From the NCBI GenBank assembly GCA_021157505.1, contig JAGGWI010000287.1, positions 1-10,022 on the forward strand: 10,022 bases of DNA. The letters are read 5' to 3'. This document shows positions 1 through 6,670 of this stretch, one piece after another; position 1 is the first letter of the stretch; every line of letters begins with the position of its first letter. The notes under the pieces were generated by a model. The model did no database searches. It was not told the DNA's origin and worked only from the letters and a program-made list of their open reading frames with translations. A program made the position numbers and the translations under genes. The stretch is from Desulfuromusa sp. Its GTDB lineage: Bacteria > Desulfobacterota > Desulfuromonadia > Desulfuromonadales > Geopsychrobacteraceae.

Positions 1-29
1 GGGGAAGGCCCAAGCTGAAGGAGAAGAAA

Positions 30-1313
30 ATGCGTGTTGAGATCAGTTACAAATTTGTGGTTGGATTTATCTTTGTTGTTGCTTCTGTGGTGCTGTTGAA
101 CCTGTTGGTTCCCCAATTGCAGATTCCGGTATGGACGCATCAATGGATCACCGTCATCGGTGCTCTGCTGGTCGGTCTGATTTTTGGCTGGATATTTTCC
201 AAAGCGTTTACGGCAAATTTCAAAATTTTAACTGAAGCGGCAGAACGCCTGAGCGATGGTGATCTGAGTCGCAAAATTCGTTTGCGCAAAGGGCTGTTCT
301 CTGATGAAACAGAGGATCTTTCTAACTCTTTGAATCTGGTGGTTGCCAGTTTGCGCAATCTGGTCGGGCAGATTCGGGCCAGCTCACTTAATGTTAATGA
401 GTTGTCATTGTCTCAGGCGACAACAGCTGAAGAGATGACTGCTACGGCTCACGAAGTGGCAGGGTCGGTTGAACAGATCAGTCGGGGGGCGGAAACTCAG
501 GCTGAAATGGTAGAACGTGCCTCCAAAGTTGTCCGAGAAATGGCGGAGCAGATTGATCTGGTTGCCGCTTCGGCAAGCGGCTTGTCACTATCAGCAGAAG
601 AAACCACCCAGTCTGCTCGTCATGGTGAGGAAATGGCGGTGACGGCATTGGCAAATATGAAACAGGTACTCAGCCAGATTGAAGAAAACGGTGCGATGTT
701 TGTCTCTTTCAGTGAACAAGTGCAAAGGATTGGTACCATCATTGATGTGATCACCGGGATTGCACAGAAAACAAATTTACTTGCTCTCAACGCGACGATT
801 GAAGCGGCACGGGCCGGAGAATATGGTCATGGTTTTGCGGTTGTTGCCGAGGAGGTGAGCAAGTTGGCCGATAGCACCAGTGTTTCTGCTGGTGAGATCA
901 CCCGAATGATTGAGCAAACCCGTGAGCAGAGTTTAAAAGTGCAACAATCAATGAATGAGAGTGTCAAATCTATCGATGCCGGTCGGGAAGCGGTTGATAT
1001 TACTGATAGAGCATTCAAAGTCATTATCGATAAAGCTGAAGCGGCACAGGTCAAATCGGTCAGTATCCGTGATCTGACCGAAAAACAGAGTTCCGGTGCT
1101 CAGGCAATCGTTGCTGCGATAGAAGAGATTGCCCGGGTGACCGAAGATAATGCCGCCTCAACTGAAGAGGTCTCCGCCGCCACTGAGGAGCAAACGGCAT
1201 CAATGGAAGAGATGACCTTTGCTTCACAGCGGCTTTCCCATCTGGCGGAGGAACTGTTGACCTCGGTCAGCCGTTTCAACCTTGGTGTCAGCCTGGAGCA
1301 AGAGCAACCATGA
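30..1313 (+). CDS. Methyl-accepting chemotaxis protein without a periplasmic sensor domain
   Basis: This 427-residue receptor would sit in the inner membrane and control CheA through CheW. Two hydrophobic segments (about residues 8-28 and 38-58) are separated by only about ten residues, so there is no folded periplasmic ligand domain. A HAMP-like region follows (about 59-112), with a DET motif before its second helix. The rest is a long coiled-coil hairpin. The conserved tip is at about 244-276, including TNLLALN (248-254), E258 and R261. Ten-residue stretches at 130-139 and 382-391 fit the methylation-site consensus, with Glu pairs 134/135 and 386/387, and they lie symmetrically around the tip. 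There is no C-terminal NWETF-type CheR tether. The arm length is roughly that of the 40-heptad class (my estimate). The ATG is preceded by AAGGAG at 18-23. Bases 1-29 may hold the end of an upstream gene, with candidate TGA stops at 16-18 and 38-40, but this cannot be decided. The stimulus is unknown; it may be sensed in the membrane or by HAMP. Confidence 0.95.
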   Translation: MRVEISYKFVVGFIFVVASVVLLNLLVPQLQIPVWTHQWITVIGALLVGLIFGWIFSKAFTANFKILTEAAERLSDGDLSRKIRLRKGLFSDETEDLSNSLNLVVASLRNLVGQIRASSLNVNELSLSQATTAEEMTATAHEVAGSVEQISRGAETQAEMVERASKVVREMAEQIDLVAASASGLSLSAEETTQSARHGEEMAVTALANMKQVLSQIEENGAMFVSFSEQVQRIGTIIDVITGIAQKTNLLALNATIEAARAGEYGHGFAVVAEEVSKLADSTSVSAGEITRMIEQTREQSLKVQQSMNESVKSIDAGREAVDITDRAFKVIIDKAEAAQVKSVSIRDLTEKQSSGAQAIVAAIEEIARVTEDNAASTEEVSAATEEQTASMEEMTFASQRLSHLAEELLTSVSRFNLGVSLEQEQP

Positions 1314-1741
1314 AGCAACTTCTGCCGTTCACTGTTGGCTATGAAACCTATGCTCTGGAATTGGTTGAAGTGCAGGAGGTGGTTGAAAATCAGAAAATAT
1401 ATCCTTTTCCCGGTTCTCCAACAGTCGTTACCGGAGCCATCAGTTTTCATGGACGGATCGTTCCAGTTATCGATCTGGCCCTGTTGCTTGATCTTCCTTC
1501 CGGAACGCTTGGGCAACGGTTGATTGTACTGGTGAATCAACGTGGTCCAGTTGCGCTGGGAGTGGATCAGGTGCAGGCCATCATTAATATTGAAATAAGC
1601 CCGGCAAATCAGGTGCAGAACTATACGGAGCGAAGTTATATCAATGATATTATCAACTGGCGCGGAAAGATGGTCGGTTTATTTGATCTTGAGCAGTTAC
1701 AGATAAAGCTTGAATCACTCTGTGCCCAGGTGGGAGGTTGA
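1310..1741 (+). CDS. cheW: Chemotaxis adaptor protein CheW
   Basis: CheW is the cytoplasmic scaffold that joins receptor hairpin tips to the P5 domain of CheA. The 143-residue product is a single CheW domain. It opens with a strand of the form FTVGYETYALEL followed by VQEVVE, has the core VTGAISFHGRIVPVIDL at about 44-60, and continues with the VNQRGPVALGVDQVQAI region. It lacks the N-terminal extension of E. coli CheW, and its length is normal for compact CheW proteins. Its ATG overlaps the TGA of the receptor gene (ATGA at 1310-1313), which suggests translational coupling and a shared complex. At the position where E. coli CheW has the functionally important Arg62 (in NLRG), this protein has His (SFHG). 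Related CheW/PilI-like proteins can also carry His there, so this is a variant and not evidence of inactivity. Confidence 0.95.
   Translation: MKQLLPFTVGYETYALELVEVQEVVENQKIYPFPGSPTVVTGAISFHGRIVPVIDLALLLDLPSGTLGQRLIVLVNQRGPVALGVDQVQAIINIEISPANQVQNYTERSYINDIINWRGKMVGLFDLEQLQIKLESLCAQVGG
1733..1737 (+). promoter_or_regulatory. Ribosome binding site that fixes the TTG start of cheY
   Basis: GGAGG lies inside the last codons of cheW, five bases before TTG at 1743. No comparable site precedes the in-frame ATG at 1710. The spacing, and the family-typical N-terminus obtained from TTG, decide the start of cheY. Confidence 0.75.
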
Positions 1742-1742
1742 G

Positions 1743-2108
1743 TTGTCAAAGCGAGTCCTGATAGTTGATGATGCTCTATTTATGCGCGCCATGTTGCGAG
1801 ATATTTTTGAATCGGCCGGCTGGCAGATTGTTGCTGAAGCCAACAATGGTGAGCAGGCCATTGCCGCGTATAAAACTCATCAACCCGATCTGGTTACTAT
1901 GGATATTGTTATGCCGGAGCTGGGAGGGATTGCTGCTTTAAAAAAAATATTGGCTGATAGCCCGGCAGCCCGAATCGTTGTTTGTAGTGCTTTGGAGCAG
2001 AAAGGTCTGATTCTGGAGGCAATCAACGCTGGAGCCAGGGATTTTATTGTTAAACCATTTAAGAGTGCTCAAGTTCTTGAGGTTGCTGAGCGGGTTGTCG
2101 CTGAATAA
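1743..2108 (+). CDS. cheY: Single-domain response regulator CheY
   Basis: CheY accepts a phosphoryl group from CheA and then acts on a downstream target, classically the flagellar switch. I chose the TTG start at 1743, which gives 121 residues beginning MSKRVLIVDDALFMR, the usual length and N-terminus of stand-alone CheY. An in-frame ATG at 1710 would add 11 residues encoded within cheW. All active-site residues are present: acidic pair D9/D10, phospho-acceptor D54 in the TMDIVMPE segment, switch residue S82, and K104 before P105. The residue after the second Gly of the loop is Ile (GGIAAL), where DG(L/I)EA is commoner; this lies outside the active site. There is no output domain. The start lies one base past the cheW stop codon, so coupling with cheW is likely. 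No flagellar genes are visible, so the output could be motility or another function. Confidence 0.93.
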   Translation: MSKRVLIVDDALFMRAMLRDIFESAGWQIVAEANNGEQAIAAYKTHQPDLVTMDIVMPELGGIAALKKILADSPAARIVVCSALEQKGLILEAINAGARDFIVKPFKSAQVLEVAERVVAE

Positions 2109-2143
2109 GTCAAATCATATTTTTTCCGAACAGGTCACAGTTA

Positions 2144-3973
2144 ATGGATATGGATAATTTCAGAGAGATGTTTCTGGCCGAAGCGGCTGAACATCTCCAG
2201 CTTATGGTTGATCTTTTGGTGCAACTTGATTCTGATCCGCAGGATCAGGATGGGATTGATGCCTTGTTTCGTGGTGCCCATTCGATTAAAGGGATGGCGG
2301 CAAGCATGGAATATGCTGAAACTGCGCGGCTTGCTCATCATCTGGAAGATCATCTGGACGATTGTCGTCAACTTGGGCAGATCAGTGGTGTTGAGATTGA
2401 CTGGCTGCTTGAAGCTGTCGATTTGCTGGAATTATTATTGGCCGATATCCGCAGTGGCAGCCCGGAACGGAGCGTCGATAGCTTTATTGCCGGTATTTCA
2501 AAGCAACCAGAAGTTGCAGTTGATTGTGTGGCGGAGACTAAAACAATTGAACTGACAGTGCGCGGTCGGGGGCAACTCATCCACCTGCAACTTCAGGAGT
2601 CAGTTGCCATTCCAGGGCCACGATTTCTGGTGTTGTTAAAGAAGCTGGCAGACCTGGGGACAATTCTGGAGTCAACTCCTTCAACTGAAGATTTACTTCA
2701 GGGTGATGCCCCCAATCAGTTGCTTGTTCGGCTGGAGAGCGATATCCCGCAGCAGCAGATTCACCACCAACTCCAGCAATATAGTGAGTTGCAAGCCATC
2801 ACCTTTCCCGACGAACCTGAGGAAAAAAAACCTGCGGCAAAGCGCTCTTCGGGCAAAACGGTGCGGGTCAGTACCGAACTGCTGGATCATTTAATTAATC
2901 TCACCGGAGAACTGATCACCAATCGATATCAGCTTCAAAACGCACTCAAAGAGGAGAATTGGCAAGGGCTGGATGATGGCGTGGGACAGTTGGCACGGCT
3001 GGTAAAAAACCTTCATCATCAGGTTTTACAGGTGCGGATGGTCTCTTTGGAAAGTCTGGCAGGGCGTTTATCTCGAACCGTTCACGACCTCTCTCGCAGT
3101 CACGATAAAGAGATTCAGCTCAAGCTGGAGGGGGCAGAGATTGAGCTTGACCGGGCAATTGTCGAAGAGCTGACAGACCCTCTTATCCATATGGTCCGCA
3201 ATGCGGTTGATCACGGTATAGAACAAAGTGGCGTGATCTCTATCAAAGCCTGGCGGGAGCGGGATCAGGTTCTGGTGCAGGTCGCCGATGATGGTCGTGG
3301 TATCGACCCCGAAAAAATTCGGCAACGGGCACTCGAAAAAGGGTTGCTTAATCCAGCCCAGGCAAAAACAATCCGTAACTATGATCTGTTACAACTCATC
3401 TGCCAGCCCGGCTTCTCTACAGCTGAAGAGGTCAGTGAAACTTCTGGTCGTGGTGTCGGAATGGATGTGGTTAAAACAGCAGTGGAGCGGGTTGGAGGGA
3501 TGTTGCAGATTGATTCAGCTCCGGGGGAGGGGACGCGAATAACTCTTAAATTGCCACTTTCTCTGGCAATCATCCGGGTGCTTATGGTCGAGTGCGCTGG
3601 TAGCAGAATGGCGATACCAATTACCCGGGTGGTGCAAACTGTTGAACTCTCCCCTGATGAAGTTCAAAGTAGTGGTAAACAACTGATGGTTCATTACCAG
3701 AATGAACTATTGCCGATGCTCTCGTTGCGTAAAATGCTAAAAGCCCCTAAAGGGGCACATCTTGATCCGATTCCACTGGTTATTACTGAGGTGCTGGGGC
3801 GTAAAGTTGCTTTAGTGGTTGATCAGCTGGTTGGGCAACGTGAAGTTTTTGTGCAGCGCTTACCGTCCCCTTTCGATCAGATTCGTGGCTGTAGCGGCGG
3901 AACAATTTTGGGTGATGGACAAATCGTTTTCCTCCTTGATTTACAGACCCTTTTTGACCGGAGTCGATCTTGA
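2144..3973 (+). CDS. cheA: Chemotaxis sensor histidine kinase CheA
   Basis: CheA is the cytoplasmic kinase of the array; it autophosphorylates and passes phosphate to CheY. The 609 residues follow the standard order. P1 (about 1-110) carries the phospho-accepting His46 in AHSIKG. A P2-like CheY-docking domain (about 130-220) resembles the Thermotoga type, with the pattern LVLLKKLADLGTILESTPSTED. P3 (about 240-310) is the dimerisation helix pair, beginning VRVSTELLDHLINLTGEL. P4 (about 315-475) has the N box HMVRNAVDHGIE near 349-360, D382-DGRGID-388, and the SGRGVGMD box at 434-441. P5 (about 480-609) is CheW-like. There is no fused receiver domain. The start is uncertain by two codons: ATG at 2144 has a weak AGG nine bases upstream, and an in-frame ATG lies at 2150. 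The gene follows cheY by 35 bases in the same operon. All expected catalytic motifs are intact. Confidence 0.96.
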   Translation: MDMDNFREMFLAEAAEHLQLMVDLLVQLDSDPQDQDGIDALFRGAHSIKGMAASMEYAETARLAHHLEDHLDDCRQLGQISGVEIDWLLEAVDLLELLLADIRSGSPERSVDSFIAGISKQPEVAVDCVAETKTIELTVRGRGQLIHLQLQESVAIPGPRFLVLLKKLADLGTILESTPSTEDLLQGDAPNQLLVRLESDIPQQQIHHQLQQYSELQAITFPDEPEEKKPAAKRSSGKTVRVSTELLDHLINLTGELITNRYQLQNALKEENWQGLDDGVGQLARLVKNLHHQVLQVRMVSLESLAGRLSRTVHDLSRSHDKEIQLKLEGAEIELDRAIVEELTDPLIHMVRNAVDHGIEQSGVISIKAWRERDQVLVQVADDGRGIDPEKIRQRALEKGLLNPAQAKTIRNYDLLQLICQPGFSTAEEVSETSGRGVGMDVVKTAVERVGGMLQIDSAPGEGTRITLKLPLSLAIIRVLMVECAGSRMAIPITRVVQTVELSPDEVQSSGKQLMVHYQNELLPMLSLRKMLKAPKGAHLDPIPLVITEVLGRKVALVVDQLVGQREVFVQRLPSPFDQIRGCSGGTILGDGQIVFLLDLQTLFDRSRS

Positions 3974-3993
3974 ATCGTGCTGCACACTGCATA

Positions 3994-4073
3994 AAAATCC
4001 CCCACAATCCCCCTTTTTCAAAGGGGGAAGTTTAAAAACACCCCTCTTTGGCAAAGAGGGGCCGGGGGAGATT
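3994..4073. repeat. Nested C-rich/G-rich palindromic repeat after cheA, possibly also a terminator
   Basis: Two perfect nine-base-pair hairpins with three-base loops lie side by side: TCCCCCTTT/AAAGGGGGA at 4008-4028 and CCCCTCTTT/AAAGAGGGG at 4041-4061. They are framed by partly complementary outer arms, AAATCCCCC at 3995-4003 and GGGGGAGATT at 4064-4073, so the whole can fold as a three-way structure. Strings of this type are familiar as dispersed non-coding repeats in many bacterial genomes (recalled, not searched). It begins about 20 bases after the cheA stop and could end or stabilise the che transcript. There is no clean run of T after either stem, so an intrinsic terminator is only a possibility. 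An open reading frame across it (3819-4139) is not a gene. Confidence 0.75.
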
Positions 4074-4159
4074 CGAAAATCTGGATTAAATGCTATTCTG
4101 TTTAGTTGTGGAAGAACCTACCCGGACACTACTGCATAAAAAGTGGAACTTGAAAAACT

Positions 4160-5101
4160 ATGGCTTCTGGCTCAAAAAAAGTGATCTATGCGGCACTGGT
4201 TGGGAATACCCTGATTGCTGTCATCAAGTTTGTTGCAGCTTCAATCACCGGTAGTTCAGCTATGTTGTCAGAGGGAATCCATTCTCTGGTTGATACCGGG
4301 AATCAGGGACTCCTTCTTTATGGGCTGAAAAGAGCGGCAAAGCCTGCCGACAAAAACTTCCCCTTTGGGCACGGCAAGGAAATTTATTTTTGGAGTTTTA
4401 TCGTTGCCATGCTGATATTTGCGTTGGGTGGTGGTATCTCCATCTATGAAGGGATTCACCACCTTTTGCACCCCCAACCAGCAACCAGCCCCCTGATCAA
4501 CTATCTGGTTCTGGGTTTGGCAATGGTCTTTGAAGGAGCCGCGTGGTTCTTTGCCTTCCGTGAATTTAAGCACAACAAGGGTGAAGGCAGCTATATTAAA
4601 GCAATCGACCAGACCAAAGATCCAGCGGTCATTGTGGTTCTTTTTGAGGATTCTGCCGCAATGCTTGGTTTGCTGGTTGCCCTGGGTGGAGTGGCCCTGA
4701 CGCACCTGACCGGTAATCCTTATTATGATGGCTCTGCTTCTATTATCATCGGTTTTATTTTGCTTGGAACGGCAACCTGGCTGGCTCGTGAGACAAAAAG
4801 TCTTCTTATCGGTGAAAGTGCCGACCCGGAGATTGTGCGGGGGATAGAAGAGATTGTCCAGAGAAGCTCAATTATTGAGGGGATCAATGAGGTCTTGACC
4901 ATACACATGGGACCAGACTTTATCTTGGTTAATTTAGGTGCTGATTTTGCTGATAGTGCTTCTGCTGATGCCGTTGAACAGGAGGTAGCGGAGCTGGATT
5001 CACAGATCAAAGCCCGGTTTCCGAGAGTTAAACGGGTTTTTATTGAAGCGGAAAAACTGGTCAGAAAGAGGATTGATAACAATTCAGATGACGGTCAATA
5101 G
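4160..5101 (+). CDS. Cation diffusion facilitator transporter, ZnT9 (SLC30A9)-like
   Basis: This 313-residue protein is an inner-membrane cation diffusion facilitator, likely exporting Zn2+ or a related divalent metal by proton exchange. Six membrane helices fit at about 8-28, 34-54, 75-95, 112-132, 155-178 and 188-206, followed by a ferredoxin-like cytoplasmic dimerisation domain (about 210-290). Helix 2 has the family metal-site pair H41 and D45 in EGIHSLVDTGNQ. Helix 5 lacks the HxxxD motif of YiiP and ZitB and has E163-D164 in FEDSAA. That motif, the HPQP segment before helix 4 and the TGNPYYD segment before helix 6 match what I recall of human ZnT9. No His-rich loop is present. The ATG has only a weak upstream GTGGA (4143-4147). 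Its neighbours are not obviously related. The family call is firm; the transported metal is not known. Confidence 0.93.
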   Translation: MASGSKKVIYAALVGNTLIAVIKFVAASITGSSAMLSEGIHSLVDTGNQGLLLYGLKRAAKPADKNFPFGHGKEIYFWSFIVAMLIFALGGGISIYEGIHHLLHPQPATSPLINYLVLGLAMVFEGAAWFFAFREFKHNKGEGSYIKAIDQTKDPAVIVVLFEDSAAMLGLLVALGGVALTHLTGNPYYDGSASIIIGFILLGTATWLARETKSLLIGESADPEIVRGIEEIVQRSSIIEGINEVLTIHMGPDFILVNLGADFADSASADAVEQEVAELDSQIKARFPRVKRVFIEAEKLVRKRIDNNSDDGQ

Positions 5102-5275
5102 GTTGGAATATATGTTGATTTCCCCGGCACCTTGATGGGTTGAATTTTTTGTCTCTTTCTTGCAAAACTCTTCTGTCCCCATCTTATTAATGAAGAAAGC
5201 TGCAATGCTATCCCCACCTGTTGAAATCTGCTAGACTTATCTTTTGCTGGATCTTAATGAAACAGGAGTTATGTC

Positions 5276-6040
5276 ATGTTAAAGGGGCTGGTTACAGGTC
5301 TGTTGCTGTTACTGTTTATTCCGGGTATTTCCGGAGCGGCAGAGGTAGAGTTGAGTGATGTTATCACTGCGCTGGAAACCCCGTTCAAGGCTCAAACTAA
5401 AAAATCAGAGCAGATAGCGGATTTCAGTGCGGATTTTTCTCAGGAGTCCCATATTGCCTCGATTGATCGAACTCAACATGGTCAGGGGATCGTCCAGTTC
5501 AAATTTAAAGTAGCAGCAGCGGAGAAATCCTCACAAGCAAAATTTCGTTGGCAATATCAGGAGCCCAGTATTCAGGAAATCATTTCGGATGGCCAAATGA
5601 TGTGGGTCTATCTTCCTGAAAACCGCCAGGTCATCGAGAGTGATATCAGTCAAATTGATGCACAGCAGGGGGAGAATCCAGTCACCTTTCTCAGTGGTCT
5701 CGGTAACCTGTCGCAGGACTTTTCTATCAGCTGGGGATTCCCCCGATTAATTGAAAGCGAAGGTTATCTGTTGCAGTTGGAGCCACGTAAAGAGTCACGA
5801 TTTATTCAGAAAATAGAGATTGTGGTGAGTGAAGAGGCTGTTAATATGTGGCTGAAAAAGAATAAAACGGGTGAAATATTCCCCATATTATCAACTCTGG
5901 TGACCGATCCTAACGGGAATCGAACGACAATTAAATTTCGTAATGTTCGGGTGAACCAGAAACTTTCGGATAAGTTGTTCATTTTTGACCGACCGGAAGG
6001 GGTAGAAGTTGTTGATCCTGCAGAGCAGATGAGTTTTTAA
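5276..6040 (+). CDS. lolA: LolA-type periplasmic lipoprotein carrier
   Basis: LolA shuttles lipoproteins released by LolCDE across the periplasm to the outer membrane. The product is 254 residues, longer than the roughly 200 of E. coli LolA. An N-terminal signal peptide is clear: Lys3, a Leu-rich core (about 5-16), and a likely signal peptidase I cut after the Ser-Gly-Ala near residue 21. There is no lipobox Cys, so the protein is soluble. Family marks are FSADFSQ (50-56), FRWQYQEP (90-97) and SDGQMMWVYLP (104-114), followed by alternating beta-strand sequence to the end. AGGAG at 5264-5268 is seven bases before the ATG; an ATG at 5271 is out of frame. The 174-base gap upstream is AT-rich with no promoter I could defend. 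A LolA-like protein of other function cannot be excluded, because fast divergence is normal in this fold. Confidence 0.88.
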   Translation: MLKGLVTGLLLLLFIPGISGAAEVELSDVITALETPFKAQTKKSEQIADFSADFSQESHIASIDRTQHGQGIVQFKFKVAAAEKSSQAKFRWQYQEPSIQEIISDGQMMWVYLPENRQVIESDISQIDAQQGENPVTFLSGLGNLSQDFSISWGFPRLIESEGYLLQLEPRKESRFIQKIEIVVSEEAVNMWLKKNKTGEIFPILSTLVTDPNGNRTTIKFRNVRVNQKLSDKLFIFDRPEGVEVVDPAEQMSF

Positions 6041-6071
6041 ATTTATATAAAAGCGCTGATTTTCACCTAAT

Positions 6072-6105
6072 AACCGTTCCGTTACTTTTATCACGGCGCG
6101 GTTTT
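6072..6105 (+). terminator. Possible intrinsic terminator after lolA
   Basis: AACCG-TT-CCGT (6072-6082) can pair with ACGG-CG-CGGTT (6093-6103) around a ten-base loop, giving an 11-position stem with one G-T wobble and one mismatch. Only a short T run follows. It lies 31 bases after the lolA stop codon and before yajQ, a plausible place for a terminator. Confidence 0.4.
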
Positions 6106-6176
6106 GTGTTATAAGTCTTTGATTCTTTGAGCTTTATTTCGTTTGAACCAATATAAATTGAAAAGGAGAATGAATT

Positions 6177-6662
6177 ATGCCGAGCTTTGACATCGTTTCA
6201 AAAGTTGATTTTCAGGAAGTTGATAATGCCGTCAATCAGGCAGTAAAGGAAATATCTCAGCGTTATGACTTCAAGGGGACGACCAATGAGGTGACGTTGG
6301 AAACGGATAGCTTGAATATCCTGGCGGCGGATGATTACAAACTGCAGGCGATTAAGGATATCCTGATTGCTAAACTGGTGCGCCGTAAGGTCTCTCCAAA
6401 ATGCTTTAATTATGGCAAAGAGGAGAGCGCGTCTGCTGGTGCGGTACGGGTCAAGGCGGCAATTATTCAGGGGATCGATAAAGAAAAAGCAAAAGAGATT
6501 GTCAAGTTGATCAAGACAACCAAGCTGAAAGTTCAAGCACAGATCATGGAAGATCAGGTGCGGGTTACGGGCAAAAAGATTGATGATCTGCAAGAGGTGA
6601 TGCAGATGTTGAAAGGGAAAGATCTTGAGATTGAATTGCAGTTTGAAAATATGCGGTCGTAG
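6177..6662 (+). CDS. yajQ: YajQ family nucleotide-binding protein (DUF520)
   Basis: YajQ proteins are small cytoplasmic proteins with two RNA-recognition-like folds. Members bind nucleotides, and a Xanthomonas member is reported as a cyclic di-GMP effector; whether this copy does the same is unknown. The 161 residues match the usual family length. The N-terminus MPSFDIVSKVDFQEVDNAVNQ, the block ISQRYDFKGT (about 27-36) and the later segment KAKEIVKLIKTTKLKVQAQIMEDQVRVTGKKIDDLQ are strongly family-typical. AAGGAG at 6163-6168 sits eight bases before the ATG; an ATG at 6170 is out of frame. It is probably co-transcribed with rimO, which starts eight bases after its stop. Upstream, TTGAGC at 6127 and TATAAA at 6152 are 19 bases apart, too weak a pair to list as a promoter. 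Confidence 0.95.
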   Translation: MPSFDIVSKVDFQEVDNAVNQAVKEISQRYDFKGTTNEVTLETDSLNILAADDYKLQAIKDILIAKLVRRKVSPKCFNYGKEESASAGAVRVKAAIIQGIDKEKAKEIVKLIKTTKLKVQAQIMEDQVRVTGKKIDDLQEVMQMLKGKDLEIELQFENMRS

Positions 6663-6670
6663 GCAGCAGC

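Noticed and set aside
1100..1540. 146-codon open frame on the minus strand
   Set aside because: It lies fully antisense to the receptor and cheW genes, has low-complexity Ser/Ala-rich sequence mirroring the receptor codons, and shows no recognisable domain.
3819..4139. 106-codon + strand frame spanning the end of cheA and the palindromic repeat
   Set aside because: The first half overlaps cheA in another frame and the second half is repeat sequence, so it is accidental.
4268..4705. 145-codon open frame on the minus strand
   Set aside because: It is antisense to the transporter gene, which has full family motifs. The minus-strand product has no domain-like pattern.
5102..5275. Terminator, promoter or riboswitch in the gap before lolA
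   Set aside because: I saw only weak dyads and AT-rich sequence. TTGCAA (5160) and TATTAA (5185) are 19 bases apart, and no riboswitch core such as the c-di-GMP GEMM motif is visible.
6127..6157. Promoter-like TTGAGC and TATAAA before yajQ
   Set aside because: The 19-base spacing and the imperfect -35 box make it no better than chance in AT-rich intergenic DNA.
6198..6593. 131-codon open frame on the minus strand
   Set aside because: It is a shadow of yajQ, which is full length and strongly conserved on the + strand.
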